A DNA stretch of 17,278 nucleotides from CAYZJD01 sp964483455 (GCA_964483455.1 CAZACK010000108.1:1-17278), one strand, 5' to 3'. Shown: positions 1 through 7,942, counted from the first letter of the stretch. Program-made: numbers and translations. The notes: a model not told the origin generated them from the letters alone.

Positions 1-14
1 GTTTATCGGCGTTC

Positions 15-27
15 ATCGGCGGCTGAC
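15..27. repeat. Dispersed intergenic repeat, copy 1
   Basis: The 13-mer ATCGGCGGCTGAC occurs here and again exactly at 6719-6731. A related inverted copy lies at about 6568-6596. The sequence just before it (ATCGGCGTTC) continues the same GC-rich theme of repeated ATCGGCG blocks. All copies lie outside genes, and this one lies beyond the terminator of the receptor gene. I infer a small dispersed intergenic element; no function is visible. Confidence 0.4.
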
Positions 28-66
28 ATTTGAAATCTGGTTTGGGAGGGCGGCTGAAAAGAAAGA

Positions 67-94
67 GCGCCGGGGCTAGGGGAAGCCCCGGCGC
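67..94 (-). terminator. Rho-independent terminator of the TonB-dependent receptor gene
   Basis: A perfect 11-bp stem pairs GCGCCGGGGCT (67-77) with AGCCCCGGCGC (84-94) around a 6-nt loop (78-83). Read on the minus strand, the stem is followed by a T-rich tract (CTCTTTCTTTTC). It lies just past the receptor stop codon at 117, which is the expected position and orientation for an intrinsic terminator of that gene. Confidence 0.85.
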
Positions 95-116
95 GGAATC
101 AAGGATTAGTGTTGGG

Positions 117-3100
117 TCAGTAGTTAAACTTCAGTGCGAACTGGCCGACTCTGGCTCCGTTCGCCTGCCCCGAGATCTTCCCGAAGTTGATCGGGTCGCT
201 GACGTTCGACGAGGGGCCGCCGAACCGCACCCGGTTGAAGGCGTTGAACATCTCGAAGCGGAACTCGACGTTCATTTGCTCCTTGATGGTCGTGCGCTTG
301 ATGATCCCGAGGTTCTCGTTCAAGCCCGGGAACACCCTCACGTTCATCACTGACGGAGCGTTGCCGAAGGTCCACGGCGCGGGCTCCTTGAACGCGTTGA
401 TGTTCAGGTACAGGTCGCGTCTGGGATCGAAGTTGTCGCCCCAGGAAGCCATCGGGTTCACGCCGGACACCACGTCGGGCAGGTTACGGCTGTTGAACAA
501 CGGCAACTGGTTGTTGATGCCCACGCCGATCGGGGTCCCCGACTGATACTCGAGGTACCCGTTGATCGACCAGCCGCCCAGGAGCTTGCCGGCGACGCCG
601 GTCACGTTCGCGAACGGCTTGCCGGGACCGATCGGCAATTCGTAGTTGAACGCCGTCACCAGCCGGCTCGGAGTGTCGAACACCGACAGCGCCTTCTCCA
701 GCCGCCGGTTGTACTGGTCGCGAGCGCTGGTTGAGAAGAACCCGGACAACGCCGAGGAAGCGTCGGTCAGCGTCTTGCTCCAGGTGTAGGAGGACAGCAC
801 AAAAAGGCCGTGGGAGAACTGCTTCTCCACCTTGATCTGGAGCGAGTTGTAGCTCATGTTGCCCATGTTGTTCGAGTTGTTCTGGCCGACGCCTTGATAC
901 TGCGGGAACGGGCGGAGCGCTTGGGCAAGCGTCCCCGAGAAACCCGGGAATGGCGCCGAGTACCCAGCGGCTACAACGGCCGGATCGTCGATCCGTTTCG
1001 TGAGCAGGCCTTGAAGCGGCAGGTATTTCGAATCCACTTGGTTCCTGTTGTGGACGCCGGTGGTCAGGTGCGTGGATTTCGACCCCACGTAGGCGATGTC
1101 AAACAGCAGGTTGGGAACGATCTGTCTCTGGATGCCGAAGTTCCAGTCGATTCGCGTGGACGGCGCCTTGGCGTTCTCGTTCCACATCGTAACGCTCTGG
1201 TTGAACCCGAAGCCGGGGTCGATGAACGGCGGGCGATCCCAGTTGGTTGGGAAACCGCCGGCCCAATTGAACCCTGAGGTGAGGCCCAAGTCCTGCGAAT
1301 TGAATACCGGGTTAGCGGTGAAGCCCATCCCCGGCGGCTTGGCGTTGCCGCCGCCATGGACTCCGGTCGCGTAGTAGCTGATGCCGATGGCCGAACGGAC
1401 CACGGTCTTTTCGTTGGCGCTCCACGCGAAGCCAACTCGCGGCCCAAAGTTCGTGTACGCGATCTGGTCGTAGAGGCGATGACGCCCGGCCCGGCCCTCG
1501 CCCTCGCCCGCGAAAATGATGGCGCCGGGCAAACCGTTTGCCCTGGGGTTGGGAACACTCGGGTCCATGATCGAGTAGTTGTCGTTGATCTCGGCCATGG
1601 GCCAGAACAGGTCGTAGCGCAACCCGAGGTTTAGCGTCAGTCGAGGCGTTACTTTGAAGTCATCCTGGGCGTACCAAGCCAGATACGGATAGCGCATGCC
1701 GCGCGTGTAGTCGAACACACTCAGCGATCCGCTATCTACTTCACCCAGCAGGAAGCTGGCAAACGCCAATCCAGTCGAGTTGCGGAGCGCGGCTGTGGGG
1801 AACGCGGTCTCGTAGCGGGAAAACGTATAGTAGCCTGTCCCCGTCGGAACGGCCTGGTTTTGCCGGTACTTACGGAACTCGAAGCCGAACTTGAGGTTGT
1901 GCTTCCCTTTCACCCAGGTCAGGGAGTCGGACCAGGCGAAGGTTGTCGAATTGGTCATCAGCAGCTCCTGGTTCTGGCCCCAGGCGGTGAACGGATCGAT
2001 GAAGACCACCGGAAATTGTCCGTGGCTCGCCACACCCGTGAGGCCGACACGCTCCGCCCACGGCTCGCCGAACTCGGGTCCACCGAGGAGTTGGAGTTGA
2101 CGTGTGACGCCAAACGCGAAGTGGTTGATCAGGGTCGGGCTGATGACCCAGTCTTCGGACAGGCGGTAGATCCGGTTTCCGGAGTAACCGTCACGGGAGA
2201 TCCGAACCGGGTAGGGCAGAATGGAGACTGGTCCGCTGTCGCTGAAGTCGCCCCAGTTCCACATGCCGGATAGCCGGTGCGAGGAGCTGATCACCTGGTC
2301 CAGTTTGCCCGTGATGGCCCAGTTGTTGTTCCACGAACCGGCCGACGCGCGGTAGTTCTGGAAGTTCGATCCTGGCACGTTCGGCAGCGGCACGTAGCTC
2401 ATAATCTTCTTGGATACCTCGCTGATCAGATTCGATGGGATCTGATTGTTCGAGAACGGGAGCCTCGTATAGCCGCCCTGGCCATCCGGAGCGGTGGAGT
2501 AGTAGTCGTAGAGCTGTAGCAGGCTGCCATCCGGATTGAGCAAGGTCGAGAGATCGCCCGCCCGGAATGCTGCTGTTGGCACCGATCCAACCAGGCTGGC
2601 GGCGCCGGAACGGTACTTGAACCCGTCGTAGTTGAAGAAGAAGAACGACTTGTTCCGCCCGTCGTAGACCTTCGGGATGTAGATCGGGCCGCCGACGGTG
2701 CCGCCGTACTGGTTCTCGCGGTGGACCGACCGGCGGGCGGCGAAGAAGCCCCGCGCGTCGAGCTTGTCATTGCGCAGGAATTCGTACAGCGTGCCGTGGA
2801 GTTCGTTGGTCCCGGATTTCACGGTGAATCGCTCCACGCCTCCGCCCGAGTTGCCGTACTCGGCGGAATACGTGCTGGTGGCGATCGAGAACTCCTGCAC
2901 CGCCTCCGGCACGAAGCTGTTCAAGACCCGTGGATCGCCGCCCACTTCCGCAATCGTCATGGTGATGCCGTCGACCTGGATCTCCTTGGATAGCGTCTGG
3001 CTCCCGTTGATGTGAGCGTCAAAGGTGTTGCCGCTCGTCCCGGGCGCGAGAAAGATGAACTGCTCGGGCGAACGTCCGCCCGCCGGGAGAGGCAAGTCCA

Positions 3101-3533
3101 CGTAGCTCTTGGCGTTCACCGAGGTCGCGACTTCGCTGGATTCCGTCCTCAACTGCGGCGCCGCGCCGGTCACGGTGACGCTCTCCGTGACCGCCCCGAC
3201 CTCCAGCGTCAGGTCCAGCCCGGTGACGGTGGCGACTTCCACCCTCACGTTTTCCCGGACGAGTTTCTTGAAGGACGTCTTTTCTACCTCGACGTTGTAC
3301 GTGCCGGGTGGCAGGAATGGAATCTGATAGTTGCCGGCGTCGGTGGTTGTGGCCGTGTTGCGAACGCCCGTCCCGACGTTGACGGCCGTCACCGTGGCGT
3401 CCGGAACGACCGCACCGGTCGAGTCCAGAACCGTTCCACGGATCGAGCCGCGCTCGGTTTGGGCGAACAGAATGGTTGACAGGAAAAGGGAAAGAAAAAC
3501 CGCGAGTACGGCCTTCCCGCTAGAAGTACTCAT
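117..3533 (-). CDS. TonB-dependent receptor, Oar-like, with N-terminal carboxypeptidase-regulatory domain
   Basis: This 1138-residue outer-membrane receptor begins with a signal peptide (hydrophobic residues 8-24, cleaved near LFAQ). A carboxypeptidase-regulatory-like beta-sandwich follows at about 27-110 (GSIRGTVLDSTGAVVPDATV, then YQIPFLPPGTYNVEVEK). Next come a plug-like segment at about 115-240 (VTESVTVTG, IQVDGI, STYSAEYGNSGGG) and a long barrel with motifs such as KSFFFFNYDGFKYR. It ends in the aromatic residue Tyr (FALKFNY), as outer-membrane barrels usually do. Such receptors are expanded in Solibacter-like Acidobacteria, where oligosaccharide uptake is often inferred; the substrate cannot be read from sequence. 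The start is supported by an AGGGGG Shine-Dalgarno (complement of 3540-3546) about 6 nt before ATG. A promoter lies at 3619-3647. Given the deoxyhexose genes nearby, uptake of rhamnose- or fucose-containing glycans is plausible but is inference. Confidence 0.93.
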   Translation of the reverse strand: MSTSSGKAVLAVFLSLFLSTILFAQTERGSIRGTVLDSTGAVVPDATVTAVNVGTGVRNTATTTDAGNYQIPFLPPGTYNVEVEKTSFKKLVRENVRVEVATVTGLDLTLEVGAVTESVTVTGAAPQLRTESSEVATSVNAKSYVDLPLPAGGRSPEQFIFLAPGTSGNTFDAHINGSQTLSKEIQVDGITMTIAEVGGDPRVLNSFVPEAVQEFSIATSTYSAEYGNSGGGVERFTVKSGTNELHGTLYEFLRNDKLDARGFFAARRSVHRENQYGGTVGGPIYIPKVYDGRNKSFFFFNYDGFKYRSGAASLVGSVPTAAFRAGDLSTLLNPDGSLLQLYDYYSTAPDGQGGYTRLPFSNNQIPSNLISEVSKKIMSYVPLPNVPGSNFQNYRASAGSWNNNWAITGKLDQVISSSHRLSGMWNWGDFSDSGPVSILPYPVRISRDGYSGNRIYRLSEDWVISPTLINHFAFGVTRQLQLLGGPEFGEPWAERVGLTGVASHGQFPVVFIDPFTAWGQNQELLMTNSTTFAWSDSLTWVKGKHNLKFGFEFRKYRQNQAVPTGTGYYTFSRYETAFPTAALRNSTGLAFASFLLGEVDSGSLSVFDYTRGMRYPYLAWYAQDDFKVTPRLTLNLGLRYDLFWPMAEINDNYSIMDPSVPNPRANGLPGAIIFAGEGEGRAGRHRLYDQIAYTNFGPRVGFAWSANEKTVVRSAIGISYYATGVHGGGNAKPPGMGFTANPVFNSQDLGLTSGFNWAGGFPTNWDRPPFIDPGFGFNQSVTMWNENAKAPSTRIDWNFGIQRQIVPNLLFDIAYVGSKSTHLTTGVHNRNQVDSKYLPLQGLLTKRIDDPAVVAAGYSAPFPGFSGTLAQALRPFPQYQGVGQNNSNNMGNMSYNSLQIKVEKQFSHGLFVLSSYTWSKTLTDASSALSGFFSTSARDQYNRRLEKALSVFDTPSRLVTAFNYELPIGPGKPFANVTGVAGKLLGGWSINGYLEYQSGTPIGVGINNQLPLFNSRNLPDVVSGVNPMASWGDNFDPRRDLYLNINAFKEPAPWTFGNAPSVMNVRVFPGLNENLGIIKRTTIKEQMNVEFRFEMFNAFNRVRFGGPSSNVSDPINFGKISGQANGARVGQFALKFNY

Positions 3534-3618
3534 TCTCGACCCCCTTGTGGAATTGCACCAGTAGGCTCGCAGATCAGCGCGAAGCTAACTACTAGTTTTC
3601 CATTACAGTTTCGGCAGA

Positions 3619-3647
3619 ATTATATCCTTGGCCGCTCGTCGAATCAA
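3619..3647 (-). promoter_or_regulatory. Sigma-70-type promoter of the TonB receptor gene
   Basis: On the minus strand there is a perfect -10 box TATAAT (complement of 3619-3624) and a -35 box TTGATT (complement of 3642-3647), with a 17-bp spacer. The predicted start of transcription is near 3612, giving a leader of roughly 80 nt before the ATG at 3533. The palindromic site at 3671-3687 is centred near -67, a position more typical of activation than of blocking. Confidence 0.65.
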
Positions 3648-3670
3648 GCAAAAAACGCAGCTCGAAGTGC

Positions 3671-3687
3671 GTTTCGCATAGCAAAAC
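3671..3687. promoter_or_regulatory. Candidate operator, near copy of the regulator-promoter palindrome
   Basis: The sequence GTTTCG-CATAG-CAAAAC matches the perfect palindrome at 6757-6773 (GTTTCG-N5-CGAAAC) in both half-sites except for one base (CAAAAC for CGAAAC), with the same 5-nt spacer. It lies in the control region between the receptor and the TPR gene, 24 bp upstream of the receptor -35 box. I infer a binding site for the IclR-type regulator encoded at 6806-7942. Confidence 0.5.
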
Positions 3688-3749
3688 AATTACCCTTCGA
3701 CAATCTTGGGGTTAGCCTGCTAATCGACCTCTGAGTAGTAAGCAGATAC

Positions 3750-3793
3750 GTTCCGGTATGCAAAACTTCTACTGCCGAACCAAAACGGTTTTG
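3750..3793. promoter_or_regulatory. Further operator-like palindromes in the divergent control region
   Basis: Two more sites lie here. At 3750-3766, GTTCCG-GTATG-CAAAAC keeps the half-site, 5-nt spacer, half-site layout of the 6757-6773 palindrome with two changes. At 3781-3793, CAAAACGGTTTTG is a perfect odd-length palindrome reusing the CAAAAC half-site with a 1-nt centre. A separate 10-bp palindrome, CAAGCGCTTG, sits at 3821-3830 near the expected -35 region of the TPR gene. The whole 3534-3872 gap contains no credible gene; it appears to be regulatory DNA. Confidence 0.4.
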
Positions 3794-3853
3794 AACGGGA
3801 CAACACGCGGATTCACTCGTCAAGCGCTTGTTTTCTTGCGGGCCAGGGTGGTG

Positions 3854-3859
3854 TATACT
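3854..3859 (+). promoter_or_regulatory. -10 box candidate for the CxxCH/TPR gene
   Basis: TATACT matches the sigma-70 -10 consensus at five of six positions and lies 13 bp before the chosen ATG at 3873. No good -35 box is present at 16-18 bp; TTGTTT at 3828-3833 is 20 bp away. If this -10 is real, transcripts start near 3866 and the gene has an almost leaderless start, and the TTG codon at 3828 cannot be the start. The weak -35 box would fit an activated promoter. Confidence 0.35.
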
Positions 3860-3872
3860 TGGGTCCATTGGA

Positions 3873-6560
3873 ATGCCAAGGTGGGAATCGTCTTTCGCCA
3901 GCGTCGTCATCATGGCGGCGATGAGCGCCGCTGGCTGCCTGGCTGCCCAACAGTTGGGTCCAATCACGATCGACTATCCGGCCGACGGATCGATCTTCCC
4001 GCCCGAGATTACGCCTCCGACCTTTCAGTGGCGCGATAGCGCCGAGACTGCCGCGGTATGGCTGATCGAAGTGGCATTTGCCGACGACGCCGCCGGGATC
4101 GAGGTGAAGACTTCGGGGGAGCGTCCGCGCATCGGTGAGATCGACCCGCGCTGCATCGCGCCGACCAACGAACTGCCGAGGCAGACGCCACAGGAGGCGG
4201 CATCCTGGATCTGGAAACCCGATCCGGCAACTTGGACTGCGATCAAGAAGCGCTCTGTCGGGCTACCCGCCACGGTAACAATTACCGGCTTCAGCGGGAA
4301 GGATTCTCGCCAAGCGGTTTCCCGCGGCCGGGTCACCATCCAGACTTCAAAGGACCCGGTCGGCGCGCCAATCTTCTATCGTGACGTGCCGTTGATGCCC
4401 TCCGACCTCGAAAAGGGGGTGATCAAGCCCCTGGTCCAAAGCGCGCTGCCGCTGATCCAGTGGAGGCTCCGAGACGTCGGGCAATCCAGCAGCCGGGTGG
4501 TTGTGGAGGGACTGCACACCTGCGCGAATTGCCATTCTTTTTCGCTCGACGGCAAGACCCTGGGCATGGACCTGGACGGCCCGCAGAGCGACAAAGGGAT
4601 GTACGCCTTGGTTCCCATCCGACCCCAAACGACCATCCGGAACGAGGACGTCCTCACTTGGAACCCGTTTCCCGACAGGACGGTAGGGCAGCGGGTCGGC
4701 TTCATGTCGCAGGTTTCTCCGGACGGCCGGTATGTGGCGACCACGATCAACGGAGCCGTCATCGGGGCCGACCAGGAGATCCAGAGCAATTACTACGTCG
4801 CCAATTTCAAGAACTACGGTTTCCTCCAGGTGTTTTATCCGACACGCGGGATTTTGGCCATTCACAACCGGGCGACCGGCAAGATGCAGCCTCTGCCAGG
4901 GGCCGACGACCCGCGCTATGTGCAGACAGGCGCCTTCTGGAGCCCGGACGGCAAGTACTTGGTCTTTGGGCGGGCAGAGGCCAAAGACCCTTATCCCGAA
5001 GGGCGGCCGCTGGCGGAATATTCGAACGATCCGAACGAGACTCCCATCCAGTACGATCTCTACCGGATTCCTTTCAACGAGGGCCGGGGCGGCCAGGCGG
5101 AGCCGATCCCCGGCGCTTCGCGGAACGGCATGAGCAACTCGTTCCCCAAGGTGTCACCCGACGGCCGGTGGATCGTGTTCGTGCAGGCCCGCAACGGCCA
5201 ATTGATGCGACCGGACGGCCAGCTTTACATCATCCCGGCCGAAGGCGGGCAGGCGCGGAAGATGCGGTGCAACACGCGGCTGATGAACTCGTGGCACAGC
5301 TTCTCGCCGAACGGCCGGTGGATGGTGTTTTCCTCCAAGAGCCGGTCGCCCTACACGCAGATGTTCCTGACGCACATCGACGAGGACGGCAACGACAGCC
5401 CGGCGATCCTGATCGAGAACGCCACGGCGGCCAACCGCGCGGTGAACATTCCCGAGTTCCTGAACGTCCCGCCGGAGGGCTTGTGGAACATCGACGTGCC
5501 GGCTGTCGAGTTCTACCGGCTTTTCGACCGCGCCCAGGAGCTTTCCGACAATGGCCGGTTCGACGAGGCGATCGCCGAGTGGAAGAAAGCGGTGGACATC
5601 AGCCCGAAAGATGCCAAGGCCAACAACAACCTGGGCAAGGCGCTGGCGGAGAAGGGTCTGCTGGACGAGGCGATTGCGCATTACCGCAAGGCGTTGGAAG
5701 CCAACTCCGAGTACGCCAAGGCGCACACGAACCTGGGAATTGCCCTGGCCAAAAAGGGGAATCTCGACGAAGCGACCGCCCATCTCCAGAAGGCGGTGGA
5801 GATCAGCCCGAAATTCGCCGAGGCCCAGAACAGTCTCGGGCGCGCCCTGGCCGAGAAAGGCAAGCCGGACGAGGCCCTTGTGCATTTCCGGAAGGCCGTA
5901 GAGGTGAACCCGCGGTACGCCGAGGCTCACACCAATCTCGGGCGCGCCCTGGCGGAAAAGGGCGACACCGCCGCGGCCGAAGAGCACTTCCGGAAGGCCG
6001 TAGAGGTTAACCCCCAGTACGCCGAAGGGCATAACAGCCTGGCGGTGGCCGTGGCCTGGAGCGGCAAGCTGGACGAAGCGGTCGCCCATTGGCGGAAAGC
6101 CATCGAGATCAATCCTCAATACGCGGAGGCCCGTTACAACCTCGGCAATCTCCTCTATTTCATGCAGGGCCGGATTCCGGAGGCGCTGGCCCAGTGGCGG
6201 GAGGTTCTGCGCATCGAGCCCGACAACGTGCCGACGCTGAACCAGACGGCCTGGATCCTGGCGACGGCTCCGGAGCCGTCGCTCCGAAATGGGGCGGAAG
6301 CCATTGAGCTGGCGGCGCGGGCGGACCGGCTGTCCGGCGGTCGGCAAGCTCCGATTCTCAGCACGCTGGCTGCCGCCTACGCCGAAGCCGGCCGGTTTGC
6401 CGAGGCCGTCGAAACCACCCGTAAGGCCCTCTTCATCGCCATGCAGTCGAACAACCAGTTCCTGGCGGATGCCCTAAGGTCTTCGATCACGCTGTACGAA
6501 TCCAGGACGCCCATGCGAGACCAGCCACAGCCGTCCGCTGCCACCGAGCGGGCCCGGTAG
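3873..6560 (+). CDS. Exported CxxCH / PD40-propeller / TPR protein
   Basis: The product is about 895 residues from the ATG at 3873; ATG 3912 is an alternative. Neither has a strong Shine-Dalgarno. A signal peptide ends near LAAQQ. An N-terminal beta-rich region (about 30-200) is followed by CANCH (C217, C220, H221), a single CxxCH of the kind that binds c-type heme. Four PD40-like propeller blades follow: VSPDGRYVATT, WSPDGKYLVFG, VSPDGRWIVFV and FSPNGRWMVFSS. From about 547 to the end there are roughly seven regular 34-residue TPRs and two degenerate ones. The layout resembles exported PD40/TPR proteins of Acidobacteria and Planctomycetes; I know no assigned function. A protein-interaction scaffold in the periplasm, possibly heme-bearing, is inference. 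It is divergent from the TonB receptor and shares its control region. Confidence 0.85.
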   Translation: MPRWESSFASVVIMAAMSAAGCLAAQQLGPITIDYPADGSIFPPEITPPTFQWRDSAETAAVWLIEVAFADDAAGIEVKTSGERPRIGEIDPRCIAPTNELPRQTPQEAASWIWKPDPATWTAIKKRSVGLPATVTITGFSGKDSRQAVSRGRVTIQTSKDPVGAPIFYRDVPLMPSDLEKGVIKPLVQSALPLIQWRLRDVGQSSSRVVVEGLHTCANCHSFSLDGKTLGMDLDGPQSDKGMYALVPIRPQTTIRNEDVLTWNPFPDRTVGQRVGFMSQVSPDGRYVATTINGAVIGADQEIQSNYYVANFKNYGFLQVFYPTRGILAIHNRATGKMQPLPGADDPRYVQTGAFWSPDGKYLVFGRAEAKDPYPEGRPLAEYSNDPNETPIQYDLYRIPFNEGRGGQAEPIPGASRNGMSNSFPKVSPDGRWIVFVQARNGQLMRPDGQLYIIPAEGGQARKMRCNTRLMNSWHSFSPNGRWMVFSSKSRSPYTQMFLTHIDEDGNDSPAILIENATAANRAVNIPEFLNVPPEGLWNIDVPAVEFYRLFDRAQELSDNGRFDEAIAEWKKAVDISPKDAKANNNLGKALAEKGLLDEAIAHYRKALEANSEYAKAHTNLGIALAKKGNLDEATAHLQKAVEISPKFAEAQNSLGRALAEKGKPDEALVHFRKAVEVNPRYAEAHTNLGRALAEKGDTAAAEEHFRKAVEVNPQYAEGHNSLAVAVAWSGKLDEAVAHWRKAIEINPQYAEARYNLGNLLYFMQGRIPEALAQWREVLRIEPDNVPTLNQTAWILATAPEPSLRNGAEAIELAARADRLSGGRQAPILSTLAAAYAEAGRFAEAVETTRKALFIAMQSNNQFLADALRSSITLYESRTPMRDQPQPSAATERAR
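5886..6007 (+). repeat. Recently duplicated 102-bp TPR unit
   Basis: The 20-mer TTCCGGAAGGCCGTAGAGGT occurs at 5886-5905 and again, unchanged, at 5988-6007, a spacing of 102 bp or exactly one 34-residue TPR. Flanking bases (CTCGGGCGCGCCCTGG) also recur at the same period. Synonymous sites are conserved between the units, so this is DNA-level duplication and not only protein-level similarity. Confidence 0.75.
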
Positions 6561-6752
6561 CAACTGGCCGCCGATGAAAGCCGATCAACGCCGACGAGAA
6601 CGAAGGCGCTGGGCGCTCTTGTCAGCGTGCATCCGTAACCGAAGCGGATTCACTCGCCACCCCCGTACAGTCTCGGCTCCACTGAACGCGGAGTCTATCC
6701 AGTTTCAGTTCATTCCCGATCGGCGGCTGACGGCTCCTTTTTGCGCGGCCCG
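6561..6752. other. Intergenic stretch with dispersed repeat copies
   Basis: No gene is supported between the TPR gene and the regulator promoter. The stretch holds an inverted relative of the dispersed repeat at about 6568-6596 (reverse-complement TCGGCGTTGATCGGC then TCATCGGCGG) immediately after the TPR stop codon. An exact 13-mer copy, ATCGGCGGCTGAC, lies at 6719-6731. A T5 tract at 6738-6742 follows the second copy without a convincing hairpin, so I do not call a terminator. Confidence 0.4.
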
Positions 6753-6781
6753 TTGCGTTTCGACATGCGAAACAGTATGCT
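6753..6781 (+). promoter_or_regulatory. Regulator promoter with a perfect palindrome in the spacer
   Basis: A possible -35 box TTGCGT (6753-6758) and -10 box TATGCT (6776-6781) are separated by 17 bp. Between and overlapping them lies a perfect inverted repeat, GTTTCG-ACATG-CGAAAC (6757-6773). The boxes match the consensus only moderately, but the spacing is ideal. A palindrome over the spacer is the classic position for autorepression, and IclR-type proteins typically bind short inverted repeats of this kind. The near copy at 3671-3687 strengthens the case. Confidence 0.55.
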
Positions 6782-6805
6782 TGCTACGAGGGTGGGAGCA
6801 GTGGG

Positions 6806-7942
6806 ATGAAGCGATCGGGTGACAACGCCTATATCGTCAAGTCCTTGGTGCACGCCTCGCAAGTGCTGTCGGCATTTCAGGGCGCTGGCGAGACGCTGCG
6901 GCTCCGGGACGTTGTCGAGCGCACCGGATTCCACAAAGGAATGTGCTTCCGGCTGCTCTACACGCTGCACCACTGCGGCTTGCTTGACAAGGTGGGAGAG
7001 AACCAGTACCGGCTGCTTTCGGTGCTCCGGCCGCACCGGCGGTATCGGATCGGATTTGCCGCCCAGGGGCAGGACTCGTCGTTCTCGCGGGAGACGATTG
7101 CCGGCTTGTCTCGGGCCGCTGAGCGGGAAGGCCTGGAATTGATCGTGGTGGACAATCGCTATCAGGCCAAAGTTGCCTTACGCAACGCCGCGCGGCTCAT
7201 CCGGGAAGAGGTGGAACTGGTAATCGAGTTCCAAACCGATGAAGCCGTGGCGGCGGCGATTGCGACCAAGTACCGGGAGGCCGGCATCCCGTTGATCGCC
7301 ATCGACGTCCCGCACCCCGGGGCCACCTACTTCGGGGCGAACAACTACGAAGCCGGGCTGATCGGCGGCCGGTACCTCGGCCAGTGGGCGAAGAAGCACT
7401 GGGAAGGACACGTGGACGAAGTCCTGATGATCGAGCTTGCGCGTGCCGGTCCTCTTCCCCGCGAGCGGATCCGCGGCATGCTGGCCGGAATCCGCGAGGT
7501 GCTGCGCGAAGCCGAGTCCTGCCCGGTGCACCTGGTCGACGGGGACGGGCAGTTCAAAACCGCGCTCGAAAAAGTGCGGAAACACCTGCGCGAGTCCAAA
7601 GCCCGCCATACGCTGGTGGGAGCGGCCAACGATCCCAGCGCGCTCGGGGCGGTGCGGGCCTTCGAGGAAGCCGGGCGAGCCTCCACCTGCGCCATTGTCA
7701 GCCAAAACGCCGAGCCGGATGCGCGCATCGAGCTGCGGGCGCCGCGCACGCCGCTCATCGGCTCGGTCGCTTACTTCCCGGAGAAGTACGGAGACGGGCT
7801 GATCCGGCTGGCCCTCGACATTCTCGCCCACAAGCCCGTTCCTCCCGCGGTCTTCATCAAGCACCAGCTCATCACGCCGGAAAACGTGGATCACTTCTAC
7901 CCCAACGATGCGCTGCTCGGCGTGATGGCTGCCGCGATGTAG
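6806..7942 (+). CDS. Transcriptional regulator: IclR-type HTH fused to a periplasmic-binding-protein-like sugar domain
   Basis: The product has 378 residues. Residues 9-70 read as an IclR-type winged helix: YIVKSLVHASQVLSAFQ, then LRLRDVVERTGFHKGMCFRL, then GLLDKVGENQYRL. In place of the usual IclR effector domain, residues from about 80 onward form an RbsB/LacI-type sugar-binding fold (YRIGFAAQGQDSSFS, GLELIVVDN, VELVIEFQTDEA, IPLIAIDVPHPGATYFGANNYEAG, RERIRGMLAGIREVL). No signal peptide is present, so the binding domain is cytoplasmic and should sense a sugar. The start ATG has GGGAG (6794-6798) 7 nt upstream. The promoter contains a palindrome that also occurs in the receptor/TPR control region. 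I infer a rhamnose- or fucose-type sugar sensor for this locus. The domain reading is firm; the ligand is not. Confidence 0.88.
   Translation: MKRSGDNAYIVKSLVHASQVLSAFQGAGETLRLRDVVERTGFHKGMCFRLLYTLHHCGLLDKVGENQYRLLSVLRPHRRYRIGFAAQGQDSSFSRETIAGLSRAAEREGLELIVVDNRYQAKVALRNAARLIREEVELVIEFQTDEAVAAAIATKYREAGIPLIAIDVPHPGATYFGANNYEAGLIGGRYLGQWAKKHWEGHVDEVLMIELARAGPLPRERIRGMLAGIREVLREAESCPVHLVDGDGQFKTALEKVRKHLRESKARHTLVGAANDPSALGAVRAFEEAGRASTCAIVSQNAEPDARIELRAPRTPLIGSVAYFPEKYGDGLIRLALDILAHKPVPPAVFIKHQLITPENVDHFYPNDALLGVMAAAM

Noticed and set aside
3828..3872. TTG start for the CxxCH/TPR protein
   Set aside because: It would place the promoter -10 box inside the gene and put a Cys-rich stretch ahead of a good signal peptide; ATG 3873 fits better.
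3912..3960. Lipoprotein signal (lipobox) in the CxxCH/TPR protein
   Set aside because: The sequence before the Cys is SAAG, lacking the usual Leu or Val at -3; a signal peptidase I site after LAA is at least as good.
5154..6347. A 397-residue open frame on the minus strand
   Set aside because: It is antisense to the propeller/TPR region; its apparent repeats mirror the TPR DNA repeats.
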